The translations under genes were made by a program, and so were the position numbers. 42,540 nt of DNA from Prevotellaceae bacterium UBA4372 (GTDB lineage Bacteria; Bacteroidota; Bacteroidia; Bacteroidales; Bacteroidaceae): NCBI GenBank assembly GCA_002391275.1, contig DGSC01000070.1, positions 1 to 42,540 on the forward strand, given 5' to 3'. The notes under the pieces are model-generated. The model was not told where the DNA came from. It saw nothing but the letters and a program-made list of their open reading frames with translations, and did not search any database. Below are positions 1 through 7,845 of the stretch, piece by piece (position 1 is the first letter of the stretch; the number at the start of each line of letters is the position of its first letter).

Positions 1-24
1 CGTCTACCATTCCGCCACCTGGGC
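1..24 (-). tRNA. tRNA-Leu, 5' part only (cut by window edge)
   Basis: Read on the minus strand, this begins GCCCAGG and continues into GGTGGCGGAATGGTAGACG, the acceptor strand and D-arm pattern of bacterial tRNA-Leu (long D-loop, GGUAGACG). The anticodon and variable arm lie beyond the window, so the isoacceptor is unknown. It lies 46 nt downstream of tRNA-Gly on the same strand and is probably cotranscribed with it. Confidence 0.75.
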
Positions 25-70
25 AGGCTCTGCATGTCTTACGAAAGTATTGTATATTCTATAAAACATG

Positions 71-143
<73 letters not shown>

Positions 144-211
144 AACAATTTTTAAGAATATATGCTGTACTCCAGCTTTTCAAAGAACTCTTTATTTCTC
201 TTTTGCGGATG

Positions 212-242
212 CAAAGGTAATGCATTTTCTTTTATTGGCCAA
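212..242 (-). promoter_or_regulatory. Promoter of the tRNA-Gly/tRNA-Leu unit
   Basis: The minus strand reads TACCTTTG at 219-212, matching the Bacteroidetes -7 consensus TAnnTTTG. Nineteen nt upstream lies TTGG (242-239), a weak match to the -33 TTTG element. A T8A10 tract at 253-270 sits just upstream of -33, where an A/T-rich UP element would be expected. The assignment rests on motif match and position. Confidence 0.5.
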
Positions 243-260
243 GCTTTTCAGCTTTTTTTT
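241..260 (+). terminator. Small hairpin followed by a T-run
   Basis: The plus strand reads AAGCT-TTTC-AGCTT followed by eight T (253-260) and then ten A (261-270). It looks like a short intrinsic terminator for plus-strand transcription, but no plus-strand gene leads into it. For the nspC transcript arriving on the minus strand, only the T/A self-complementary run could act as a weak stop. An UP-element role for the tRNA promoter is an equally good explanation. Confidence 0.25.
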
Positions 261-293
261 AAAAAAAAAATCATTTCTCCCCCAAATATCAGA

Positions 294-1493
294 CTAATCC
301 ATACGCAAAAGGTAATCTTCGAAGGTAAATTCACGCAACAAACGAACTTTGCCATCACTATAGCGCATAACGATGGAGGGGTGATGAACGCCATTAAACA
401 TTGTTGTTTTAACGGTTGTGTAGTGAATCATATCATCGAAAACAAGAATATCTCCAATCTTTAACTCGCGAGGGAAATACCAGACGCCCATAAAATCGCC
501 CGACAGACAGGAATTACCACCTAATCTGTACGCGATTCCAGATGCATCATCTTTTATAGGACTTGGTTCTGAAGATACTTCACTCACCAATAAAGGATCT
601 TGACCATGCTCCACCGAAACAAGATTACCATTCTCCGACAACATCACAGAGGGGAAATATGGCATCTCCAGACAATCTGGCATGTGACAAGTGAAACTGA
701 CATCAAGGATAGCCGTTCGGATGCCATGGTTTTCAACAATGTCGACCACGGATGATACGAGAGTTCCAGTTTGCCATGCAAAGGCAGAACCAGGTTCAAG
801 TATTATACGAAGATGCGGCCATCGCGAATGGAAGCTTTGAAGCGTCGACACTAACAAGTCTATGTCATATCCTTTTCTTGTCATGAGGTGTCCACCGCCA
901 AAATTAATCCATTTCAACTGAGAAAACCAAGGAGAAAACTTGTCTATTATATGAGAAAGCGTCCGAGCAAAAGCATCGGCAGAGCTTTCACAATGGCAAT
1001 GAATATGGAAACCTTCAATATCTTGAGGCAATGTAGTAGGCAGATCTTCTGCAAGAACACCGAAACGAGAACCGGGAGCACATGGGTTATAAAGTGCAGT
1101 CTCAATCTCTGAGTATTCAGGATTCACACGAAGACCCAAGGACGGATGATAGGGACTCTCCGCCACAACAGGAGCAAAACGACGATATTGAGATAGAGAA
1201 TTAAATGTGATGTGGGAAGAACAACGGAGAATAGCAGGGAAGTCTTCATTGGTATAGGCGGGAGAGTATGTGTGAGCCAAAGAGCCGAAATACTCTGCAG
1301 CCAATTTCGCTTCATTGACTGAAGATGCCGTCGTATGCTGAATATATTCCTTTAAAATAGGGAATGTCTTCCACAGAGCGAAAGCCTTGAAGGCTAAAAT
1401 TATTTCTGCGCCAGAACGATAGGCCACATCTCTAATTAGAGTCAAATTGCGCCGCAACTTATCTTCCTCTATTTCATAATAAGGTGTTTGCAT
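294..1493 (-). CDS. nspC: Carboxynorspermidine/carboxyspermidine decarboxylase
   Basis: This PLP enzyme of the fold-III (alanine racemase/ornithine decarboxylase-like) family removes CO2 from carboxy(nor)spermidine, the last step of the alternative spermidine pathway used by Bacteroidetes. The 399-aa length is normal. AFKAFALWK carries the PLP lysine at Lys36. HIHCHCES lies at 163-170, the phosphate-binding GGGH at 199-202 and EPGSAF at 233-238. SCLSGD (328-333) holds the probable catalytic Cys329 and matches the Cys-Asp motif of this fold. It is the last gene of a minus-strand run, 36 nt after the PCMD gene. The partner carboxyspermidine dehydrogenase is not in the window. Confidence 0.95.
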   Translation of the reverse strand: MQTPYYEIEEDKLRRNLTLIRDVAYRSGAEIILAFKAFALWKTFPILKEYIQHTTASSVNEAKLAAEYFGSLAHTYSPAYTNEDFPAILRCSSHITFNSLSQYRRFAPVVAESPYHPSLGLRVNPEYSEIETALYNPCAPGSRFGVLAEDLPTTLPQDIEGFHIHCHCESSADAFARTLSHIIDKFSPWFSQLKWINFGGGHLMTRKGYDIDLLVSTLQSFHSRWPHLRIILEPGSAFAWQTGTLVSSVVDIVENHGIRTAILDVSFTCHMPDCLEMPYFPSVMLSENGNLVSVEHGQDPLLVSEVSSEPSPIKDDASGIAYRLGGNSCLSGDFMGVWYFPRELKIGDILVFDDMIHYTTVKTTMFNGVHHPSIVMRYSDGKVRLLREFTFEDYLLRMD

Positions 1494-1529
1494 CTCACTT
1501 ATAAATAAGCCAAAGTAAATAAACTATTG

Positions 1530-2483
1530 TCAGTAAATCAACTTGACATTATCAATCCAGAATGATGTGCCTACAGCTCCAATATATGCTCCGCCATGAC
1601 TGCTGGCAAACTGAAGGCAAAGGTGTGTAGGAGTATCACTTGCGCTCCCCCACTCTACTTCGCGAACTGGAACCATTTTACCTCGTTTGTTAAGAGCATA
1701 CTTTTGATCATCACCACCTTGGAAAAGATTCATATAATCGCGATAATAACTATCACCTGTAATATCACCGTAATGGATCTTGAATTGAGCTCCATTTACC
1801 CAGTCTGAGGTTTCTTTCGAGAAACGATAAATTGCCGTTCCAATTCGTTTAGCATAAATATTGCCTTCGGAATCCTCCCAACGGTTTTGAAGCAAACAAA
1901 TAATGACAGGCATATCCATACCAGCAATAGTTTTAACTGGACTAAAGCCCGTCTGACGAATACGATTGGATTTTCCCGAGAGCTTTACTTTGTAATCAAA
2001 CTGCAATGCTGAAGGTTTAGCCGTAAAGGGGATGCCGTAATCCAGATATCGCATGGGATTGCTCGAACTGGTGATCGGCTCCATCATATTACCCAAGTAA
2101 ATAGAGCCTGCCGCTAAGACATGAACATTGACTAAGCCTAAAACTTTAACCCCTACGACATGAGTTGTCATTCGGGCACAATAGCCTGTTCCACGTTTCT
2201 CACGGAACACGGAAATATTACTCTTGGTGACGCCTGCGACTTTAGCCATAATGTTGCTATTTGCCCAAGGAGAACCACCCTGGTTTACATAGGGTACACT
2301 TCCATTCCATGTACCAGTGGGCCCTATCTCATAAATAGTCTTTGTGGCGCCTCCAATAATTTTACTTTCTTTGATGTCACGCGTTATCCAACTATCAAAA
2401 TTGGAGTACTTGAGTTGAACATTTTGGGCATTCAGAGATGAAGTGAATGCGAAACAAATTAAAGAAAAGAAAATGTGCTTCAT
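1530..2483 (-). CDS. Secreted PCMD-domain (putative carbohydrate-metabolism) protein
   Basis: The 317-aa protein starts with a clear Sec signal peptide (MKHIFFSLICFAFTSSLNAQ). The rest fits the PCMD family, a beta-rich domain of Bacteroidetes that often lies at the C terminus of surface lipoproteins. Visible landmarks are YSNFDSW near the mature N terminus, FTAKPSALQFDYKVKL in the middle, and the C-terminal SSHGGAYIGAVGTSFWIDNVKLIY, typical of jelly-roll carbohydrate-binding-like folds. No catalytic motif is visible. There is no lipobox cysteine, so it is probably periplasmic or exported. It sits 11 nt after the GH25 gene. The function is unknown. Confidence 0.7.
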   Translation of the reverse strand: MKHIFFSLICFAFTSSLNAQNVQLKYSNFDSWITRDIKESKIIGGATKTIYEIGPTGTWNGSVPYVNQGGSPWANSNIMAKVAGVTKSNISVFREKRGTGYCARMTTHVVGVKVLGLVNVHVLAAGSIYLGNMMEPITSSSNPMRYLDYGIPFTAKPSALQFDYKVKLSGKSNRIRQTGFSPVKTIAGMDMPVIICLLQNRWEDSEGNIYAKRIGTAIYRFSKETSDWVNGAQFKIHYGDITGDSYYRDYMNLFQGGDDQKYALNKRGKMVPVREVEWGSASDTPTHLCLQFASSHGGAYIGAVGTSFWIDNVKLIY

Positions 2484-2494
2484 TTTGTCTGATT

Positions 2495-3454
2495 TTAATT
2501 CTCATCATGTAGTCCAACAACATCAATAGATTCGCGATCTAAAGTGAGTTGATGCAACTGCTTCAATGTTCCATTAAATATATTACAATCCACATAACCA
2601 TGTATGCCATCAATACGACCTACATCAGTATATTGCCAAAAGCTCCAAGAGCCTTTATACTCTAACTGACCTACATAGTAATGGGCAATCCAATATGGGT
2701 AGCTATCAAATTGAGGACTATTCAGGTACTTAAGCTTGAACTTGTAGCCCGTATATATAATAGGTTTTATACCATAATGTTTTTCTACAATCGACAACCA
2801 CTGCAACACTCGTTGCTGCAACTGAGGTACGGTCAATGTCCCGGCGTTCTCCACATCCAGCACGGGTGGCAAATCGCCTGTTTCCAAATGGACTTGCTTT
2901 AAGAAGAATTTAGCTTGCAAAGCCGCATCAACGTTTGGGACAAAGAAGTGGTATGCTCCACGTCGCATGTCATTTTGACGAGCCTGATAAAAATTATCAT
3001 TAAAGTTCTCATCGATTAAGCTGGAACCTTCTGTGGCTTTCACAAAAATAAAGCGAATTGGCCTACCTTGAATAGTAGCATTACGCAAACGTTCCCAGTC
3101 GATTCGATCTTGGTAATGACTGACATCCAAGCCATGAACATCGTAGCCATCTGGATAATCAGGATCACCATATATTGCTTTCCAACGAAAAGAAAATGGT
3201 CCTACGAAGAAATAGTAAAAGAGAAACATATATGCAGCCACAATCAGGCCTATGCCTGCAAAGAGTGCCCACATAGGCATACGGCGCCAAAAAGGTTTAC
3301 TGGCACTTTTTTGGCGGTAAGACTTGCGCTTGTTTGACTGACGTACGTTCTTTGTACGCGTTTTTTGAGCGTATGCCTTATTTTTCACAGCCGTACCCGC
3401 ACGTTGAGGCGCGGGTACGGCTGAAGATGTGTATTTTGACTTAGGACTGTTCAA
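2495..3454 (-). CDS. GH25 lysozyme-type muramidase with N-terminal membrane anchor
   Basis: Residues 1-58 are strongly basic, 61-84 form one transmembrane segment, and about 105-305 are a GH25 (Lyc/Cpl-1-like) barrel that cleaves the MurNAc-GlcNAc bond of peptidoglycan. GH25 landmarks are GLDVSHYQ with Asp110, FIFVKATEGSS at 136-145, GAYHFF, LPPVLDVEN with Asp200 and Glu202, and WQYTDVGRIDGIHGYVDCNIF near the end. The topology suggests a catalytic domain facing the periplasm. The longest reading starts with TTG and overlaps the end of pfp by 14 nt. The first ATG in frame is at 3280, just before the transmembrane segment. The basic tail resembles that of relatives, so the longer form is preferred, but the start is uncertain. 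Confidence 0.87.
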   Translation of the reverse strand: MNSPKSKYTSSAVPAPQRAGTAVKNKAYAQKTRTKNVRQSNKRKSYRQKSASKPFWRRMPMWALFAGIGLIVAAYMFLFYYFFVGPFSFRWKAIYGDPDYPDGYDVHGLDVSHYQDRIDWERLRNATIQGRPIRFIFVKATEGSSLIDENFNDNFYQARQNDMRRGAYHFFVPNVDAALQAKFFLKQVHLETGDLPPVLDVENAGTLTVPQLQQRVLQWLSIVEKHYGIKPIIYTGYKFKLKYLNSPQFDSYPYWIAHYYVGQLEYKGSWSFWQYTDVGRIDGIHGYVDCNIFNGTLKQLHQLTLDRESIDVVGLHDEN

Positions 3455-5087
3455 GCTTTAAAGTCTTTGTGCACTGGTCACAGACCTCTGTCGGGCCGAA
3501 ATATTGAATAGGACCCGGATAAACATAAGACGTCTGTCGAGCCCACTCTTCACGATGAGCCACGAAATAACGGAAAGGAGCTCCGTCCAGCTCGACAAGA
3601 GCCTTGCGAATTACAGGCTTGTCTGCACCATTTCTGCGTTCAATGTTCATCATCATCGTGATAGGCACACCACCTGCAATCCACTCTTCAGCGGGTGCTG
3701 TTGTATTTTTAATGATGGACATGTAGCCTGTCTTTCCTTCTGCAATAAGACGACTTGCATTATAACCTAAGCTATAGCAATAATCTGCATCATAATTAGA
3801 GGGAGCAGCACAACGGCCTTCGTAACCAAAGAAATGGTGCTGGGCGCTAAACTTACCAACATATTTACCCTCTGCCTTCATAGTCTTCAACCGATTGGCT
3901 ACCATGCGCGAGAGCAGTTTCTCCGTCTCAATAAGTGAAACTTGAACATTGCCATGCGGGTCACGATCAAGACAAAGCTGACGAGCTACATCTTCAGGAA
4001 GACTTTCAAGAACCGCGAGATTGTCTGATGAGATATTACCCTTAACAAAGGCTATTTGCTCATCGGCATTAGTGAATTCACGTGATTCTCCTGTAGCAGG
4101 ATCTGTAAGAACTTCATTGAGCTCGCGAATAAGCTTCTTGATAGCAGGTATGAACTCGATAAGGCCTTCCGGAATGAGCACAGTACCAAAGTTGTTTCCG
4201 TCTGCCGCACGGGTAGCTACGATATCAGCGATATAGCAAACGACGTCATCCAAGCTCATGTTCTTATGCTCTACCTCCTCACTTACAAGGCAGATATTGG
4301 GCTGTGTCTGGAGGGCACATTCCAAAGCGATATGGCTTGCTGAGCGGCCCATAAGTTTGATAAAATGCCAATATTTGCGTGCACTATTACAATCACGCTG
4401 AATGTTACCTATCAGCTCGCTGTATGTCTTGCATGCTGTATCGAAGCCGAAAGAAGTTTCGATCTGTTCATTCTTCAAATCGCCGTCGATGGTTTTCGGG
4501 CAACCAATTACCTGAACGCCATATTTTTTAGCGGCATAATACTCAGCCAAGACACAAGCGTTGGTATTGGAATCATCTCCACCAATAATAACCAATGCTT
4601 TAATATTCAGCTCACGCAAGATTTCAATACCTTTTTCAAATTGTTCGACCTTCTCTAATTTGGTTCGACCAGAACCAATGATGTCGAATCCACCGGTATT
4701 TCTGTATTCATCAATAATATCAGAGGTCAACTCCATATAATTATGATCAACGAGACCACCAGGTCCCAGGATAAATCCATAAAGCTTACTATTGGGATTT
4801 ATGCTCTTAACACCGTCGAATAATCCGCTGATTACATTGTGACCACCAGGAGCCTGACCTCCAGAAAGAATGACACCTACATTAATGGGCTCTTGATTAT
4901 GGGCTTCACCTGGAACGAATTCTATTACAGGTAATCCGTAAGTATTCGGGAACAATTCACGAATCTTGTCCTGATCACCTACACTTTTAGTAGGTTCGCC
5001 TTCACGGGCTACTACTGAACTTTTTAATGCCTTTGGCAACTTTGGCTGATAAGAAGCTCGGGCAATCTGCAATGCACTTTTTACCAT
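3441..5087 (-). CDS. pfp: Pyrophosphate--fructose-6-phosphate 1-phosphotransferase, long form
   Basis: It catalyses the reversible PPi-dependent phosphorylation of fructose-6-phosphate in glycolysis/gluconeogenesis in the cytoplasm. At 548 aa it matches the long PPi-PFK class found in Bacteroidetes, spirochaetes and plants. GVILSGGQAPGGHN (71-84) binds pyrophosphate. GGDDSN (169-174) carries the second Asp that marks PPi rather than ATP use. PKTIDGDL (197-204) holds the catalytic Asp201, and MGRSASHIALECALQT follows. It lies 36 nt after the DUF3127 gene and overlaps the lysozyme gene. With ppdK at the right edge of the window, it suggests that PPi is used as an energy currency in this organism. 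Confidence 0.96.
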   Translation of the reverse strand: MVKSALQIARASYQPKLPKALKSSVVAREGEPTKSVGDQDKIRELFPNTYGLPVIEFVPGEAHNQEPINVGVILSGGQAPGGHNVISGLFDGVKSINPNSKLYGFILGPGGLVDHNYMELTSDIIDEYRNTGGFDIIGSGRTKLEKVEQFEKGIEILRELNIKALVIIGGDDSNTNACVLAEYYAAKKYGVQVIGCPKTIDGDLKNEQIETSFGFDTACKTYSELIGNIQRDCNSARKYWHFIKLMGRSASHIALECALQTQPNICLVSEEVEHKNMSLDDVVCYIADIVATRAADGNNFGTVLIPEGLIEFIPAIKKLIRELNEVLTDPATGESREFTNADEQIAFVKGNISSDNLAVLESLPEDVARQLCLDRDPHGNVQVSLIETEKLLSRMVANRLKTMKAEGKYVGKFSAQHHFFGYEGRCAAPSNYDADYCYSLGYNASRLIAEGKTGYMSIIKNTTAPAEEWIAGGVPITMMMNIERRNGADKPVIRKALVELDGAPFRYFVAHREEWARQTSYVYPGPIQYFGPTEVCDQCTKTLKLEQS

Positions 5088-5123
5088 TGATATTCTATTT
5101 TATGGTTAAACAAATACTACACT

Positions 5124-5576
5124 TTAGAAAGGAAGATCATCTGTGCTTTCTCCACTAAAAGGCGGGGTTGCTTGTTCTGAAGTGTTCGCTGAAGCATCTG
5201 ATGAATTAGTCGAGAAAGGAGATGCGGCAGTTGTAGGAGCTGAAGGAGCTGGCGGGAAAGGAGCAGCGACTTCCTGGCCTGAAGCTGCAACGGGAGCATT
5301 TGGATCAAAGGGCAGCACACGCCAGGCTCTTATAGTATTGTACCATCTGCCATTGTATTCATGAGCGTCTATATCAAGGCTAACAGTCAGCATCTGCCCA
5401 GCCTGAATATTCATTTGACTGATCTTATCTGTTCCAAAAACTTCGAAAACACATTTTTTGGGATATTGTTCCATTGTCTCCAAAATATATGAAGCAACTT
5501 TCCACTCCGAGCCTGTACGCTGTGAAACACCGCCACGCTCGGGTAACACCTGAATGATTTTTCCTGAGATATCCAT
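5124..5576 (-). CDS. DUF3127 protein with SSB-like C-terminal tip
   Basis: This 150-aa protein has an N-terminal DUF3127 domain (about 1-92: MDISGKIIQVLPERGG, YPKKCVFEVFGTDKI, LTVSLDIDAHEYNGRWYNTIRAWRV), probably an OB-like beta barrel. A Pro/Ala/Ser-rich linker (about 93-140) follows. The last residues, STDDLPF, have the acidic-hydrophobic form of the C-terminal tip of single-stranded-DNA-binding proteins. The layout OB, linker, tip is that of SSB, so a nucleic-acid role is plausible but inferred. It is divergent from dnaN and is the first gene of the minus-strand unit that continues with pfp. Confidence 0.85.
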   Translation of the reverse strand: MDISGKIIQVLPERGGVSQRTGSEWKVASYILETMEQYPKKCVFEVFGTDKISQMNIQAGQMLTVSLDIDAHEYNGRWYNTIRAWRVLPFDPNAPVAASGQEVAAPFPPAPSAPTTAASPFSTNSSDASANTSEQATPPFSGESTDDLPF

Positions 5577-5657
5577 TTCTTATTGCTATATTATAAATAA
5601 TGTAATAAAAATCGATTATAATTGAAATATAAACAGACAATATATTATTTTGCGTTG

Positions 5658-5665
5658 CAAAAGTA
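5658..5665 (-). promoter_or_regulatory. -7 box upstream of the DUF3127-pfp unit
   Basis: The minus strand reads TACTTTTG, a full match to TAnnTTTG, about 80 nt upstream of the DUF3127 start codon. No good TTTG is present 19-21 nt further upstream, so only the -7 element is supported. It would drive the minus-strand unit down to nspC. Confidence 0.5.
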
Positions 5666-5704
5666 TAGCTTTCTTATCGGTTTTGCTAATTTTAAGAAGA
5701 AAAT

Positions 5705-5736
5705 TTTGCTCAGCTCCGCAAAAAAGCATATCTTTG
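5705..5736 (+). promoter_or_regulatory. Promoter of dnaN
   Basis: TTTG at 5705-5708, 20 nt spacing, then TATCTTTG at 5729-5736: both Bacteroidetes sigma elements at the expected distance. The start point should be near 5742, which gives a leader of about 70 nt before dnaN. Confidence 0.75.
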
Positions 5737-5810
5737 CTCGGTTTTAGAACAAAACTACTTAATAACAGAAGCGACAAATCTCTTAGCAACCAAAATAATT
5801 TAATAATAAT

Positions 5811-6938
5811 ATGAAACTCAAAGTTGCCAGCGCGGCCCTTTTCAGTCGCCTAACATCAGTCAATCGTGTACTTAATAGCAAGAATTCGTTTCCTATTTTG
5901 GATTGTTATCTTTTCGAAACAGATGGCTTGAAAATGAAAATTACAGCCTCTGACAGCGAAACGACTCTGGTTACAAGTATTGATCTTATTGAATGTGATC
6001 AGAATGCACGATTCTGCATCAAAGCCAAGACCATACAAGACTCTCTGAAAGAGATAGCCGATCAACCCATCGCCTTGGATGTAAACCTTGATACGATGGA
6101 AATTCGAGGAGAGTACCAGAATGGTCACTTTAACATTGTGGGCGAAAGAGCCGACGAATACCCCACCCCCCATCAATTAGAGGGTGAGTCGAATAGTTTT
6201 GAGATTTCTCAAAGTAAGCTGTTAGCCGGTATTAACCACAGCATATTTGCGACAGCAGATGATGAAATCCGCCCTGTCATGACAGGTGTTTACTTTGATT
6301 TCACCCCAGAATGTCTTGTATTCGTTGGAACCGATGGTAGAAAACTTGTGCGAAAGAAGCTATTCACCATCAAGAGTGAGCAACAAGTAGGATTCATTCT
6401 TCCAAAGAAACCTGCCACTATCCTTAAATCGCTTTTACAAAAAAGTGACGAGGCCTTTGCGACACTCGTTTTCAGTGATAAGATTGCTCAATTTACTGCT
6501 CCTGATTTCCAAATGACTTGCCGTCTCATTGATGGCAGATATCCTAATTATAATAGCGTCATTCCTCAAAACAATCCATATAAAGCCACAATAGACCGTT
6601 TAGGACTCATCTCTACCCTAAAGCGCATTCTGGTATTCAGCAGTCAGAGCAGCGCACAGGTGAAATTGGCATTCAAGAAGAATGCCCTAACGGTAAGCGG
6701 TCAGGACATTGACTTCAGCACTTCTGCCGAAGAACGTCTAATGTGCGAATATGACTCTCCTGCCATCAATATTGGCTTTAAGGGCACCCTACTTCTTGAT
6801 TTGTTAAGCAATTTAGACAGCAGCGAAGTCGTGTTTGAGCTGGCTGACCCTGGCCGCGCAGGCATTATCAAACCAGCTGAACAGAAGGATGAAGAGGAAA
6901 TCCTCATGTTGCTGATGCCTATGATGCTTAATGATTGA
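5811..6938 (+). CDS. dnaN: DNA polymerase III beta subunit (sliding clamp)
   Basis: The 375-aa protein has the three repeated clamp domains of about 120 residues each. The dimeric ring holds polymerase III and other repair proteins on DNA. Typical segments are FPILDCYLFETDG near 28-40, ATADDEIRPVMTGVYFDF near 148, GTDGRKLVRKK, and the C-terminal LLMPMML that lines the partner-binding pocket. The gene has its own promoter and its own terminator, so it appears to be transcribed alone. It is divergent from the DUF3127 gene. Confidence 0.97.
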   Translation: MKLKVASAALFSRLTSVNRVLNSKNSFPILDCYLFETDGLKMKITASDSETTLVTSIDLIECDQNARFCIKAKTIQDSLKEIADQPIALDVNLDTMEIRGEYQNGHFNIVGERADEYPTPHQLEGESNSFEISQSKLLAGINHSIFATADDEIRPVMTGVYFDFTPECLVFVGTDGRKLVRKKLFTIKSEQQVGFILPKKPATILKSLLQKSDEAFATLVFSDKIAQFTAPDFQMTCRLIDGRYPNYNSVIPQNNPYKATIDRLGLISTLKRILVFSSQSSAQVKLAFKKNALTVSGQDIDFSTSAEERLMCEYDSPAINIGFKGTLLLDLLSNLDSSEVVFELADPGRAGIIKPAEQKDEEEILMLLMPMMLND

Positions 6939-6952
6939 TTTTAAGGTTTAAC

Positions 6953-7012
6953 AACATTAACAGATTGGTATTACCCACTATTCGCGAGTAGTGCTAATCT
7001 GTTAATGTTTTT
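6953..7012 (+). terminator. Long hairpin terminator after dnaN
   Basis: A perfect 14-bp inverted repeat (6953-6966 AACATTAACAGATT with 6996-7009 AATCTGTTAATGTT) encloses a second short stem (CACTA at 6976-6980 with TAGTG at 6989-6993). T5 follows at 7008-7012. This is a strong intrinsic terminator. An upstream ATG at 7005 lies inside its right arm, which argues against that start for the next gene. Confidence 0.85.
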
Positions 7013-7025
7013 AGTATACAAAACA

Positions 7026-7796
7026 ATGCAATTGAATTTAATACGTCCAATCGTTTTTTTTGACCTCGAGACCACTGGGACTGATATCGTCAAAGACCGT
7101 ATCGTTGAGATATGTCTTCTTAAGGTTTATCCCAATGGCAATGAAGAATCAAAAGTGCTAAGGATCAACCCAACTATTCCTATTCCACCTGAAGCAACAG
7201 CTGTTCATGGAATATCCAACTCGGATATAGCCAATAGCCCCACATTCAAAGATGTGGCCCAATCTATTTGGGACTTCATGAAATCATGCGACATAGGAGG
7301 GTTCAATTCTAACAGATTTGATATTCCCCTACTTGTAGAAGAATTCTTAAGAGCTGGCATCAATGCTGATCTGCACCATGCCTTATGCATTGATGTTCAA
7401 AACATCTACCACAAACTGGAAAGACGAACACTCGTTGCAGCATACAAATTTTATTGCCACAAAAATCTCGAAGACGCCCATTCTGCTTTGGCTGACACTA
7501 AGGCAACATACGAAGTCCTGTGCGCACAATTAGACTTCTATGGCGATGAGCTCCAAAACGATGCCAAGTTTTTATCGGATTTTTCCCGGATGAACAGGAA
7601 TGTTGACTATGCCGGCCGTATAGTTATGAATGATAAAGATGTACCTATTTTTAATTTTGGCAAATACAAAGGTCTTCCTGTCATGGATGTCCTACGACGT
7701 GATCCGAGTTACTATAGCTGGATGATGCAAGGCGACTTTGCTTTGAACACGAAGCAGGTTCTTACTGAAATCGCTGTAAGTAGCAAAAAATCGTGA
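7026..7796 (+). CDS. 3'-5' exonuclease, DnaQ/epsilon-like (DEDDh) with C-terminal extra domain
   Basis: It probably removes nucleotides from DNA 3' ends in repair or proofreading. Counting from ATG 7026 (256 aa), Exo I is FFDLETTG with Asp13 and Glu15, Exo II is NSNRFD with Asp99, and Exo III is HSALADTKATYE with His152 and Asp157, a complete DEDDh set. Residues about 199-256 (VPIFNFGKYKGLPVMDVL...YYSWM) resemble the small DUF3820-like domain found at exonuclease C termini. The reading frame can be extended to ATG 7005, but that codon lies inside the dnaN terminator. MQLNLIRPIVFFDLETTG is also where relatives begin. It is the first gene of the nine-gene plus-strand unit. Confidence 0.9.
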   Translation: MQLNLIRPIVFFDLETTGTDIVKDRIVEICLLKVYPNGNEESKVLRINPTIPIPPEATAVHGISNSDIANSPTFKDVAQSIWDFMKSCDIGGFNSNRFDIPLLVEEFLRAGINADLHHALCIDVQNIYHKLERRTLVAAYKFYCHKNLEDAHSALADTKATYEVLCAQLDFYGDELQNDAKFLSDFSRMNRNVDYAGRIVMNDKDVPIFNFGKYKGLPVMDVLRRDPSYYSWMMQGDFALNTKQVLTEIAVSSKKS

Positions 7797-7845
7797 TGGC
7801 AAGCACTAAAACCAATAACAAAAATAATCATCGTAAATAATTGTA

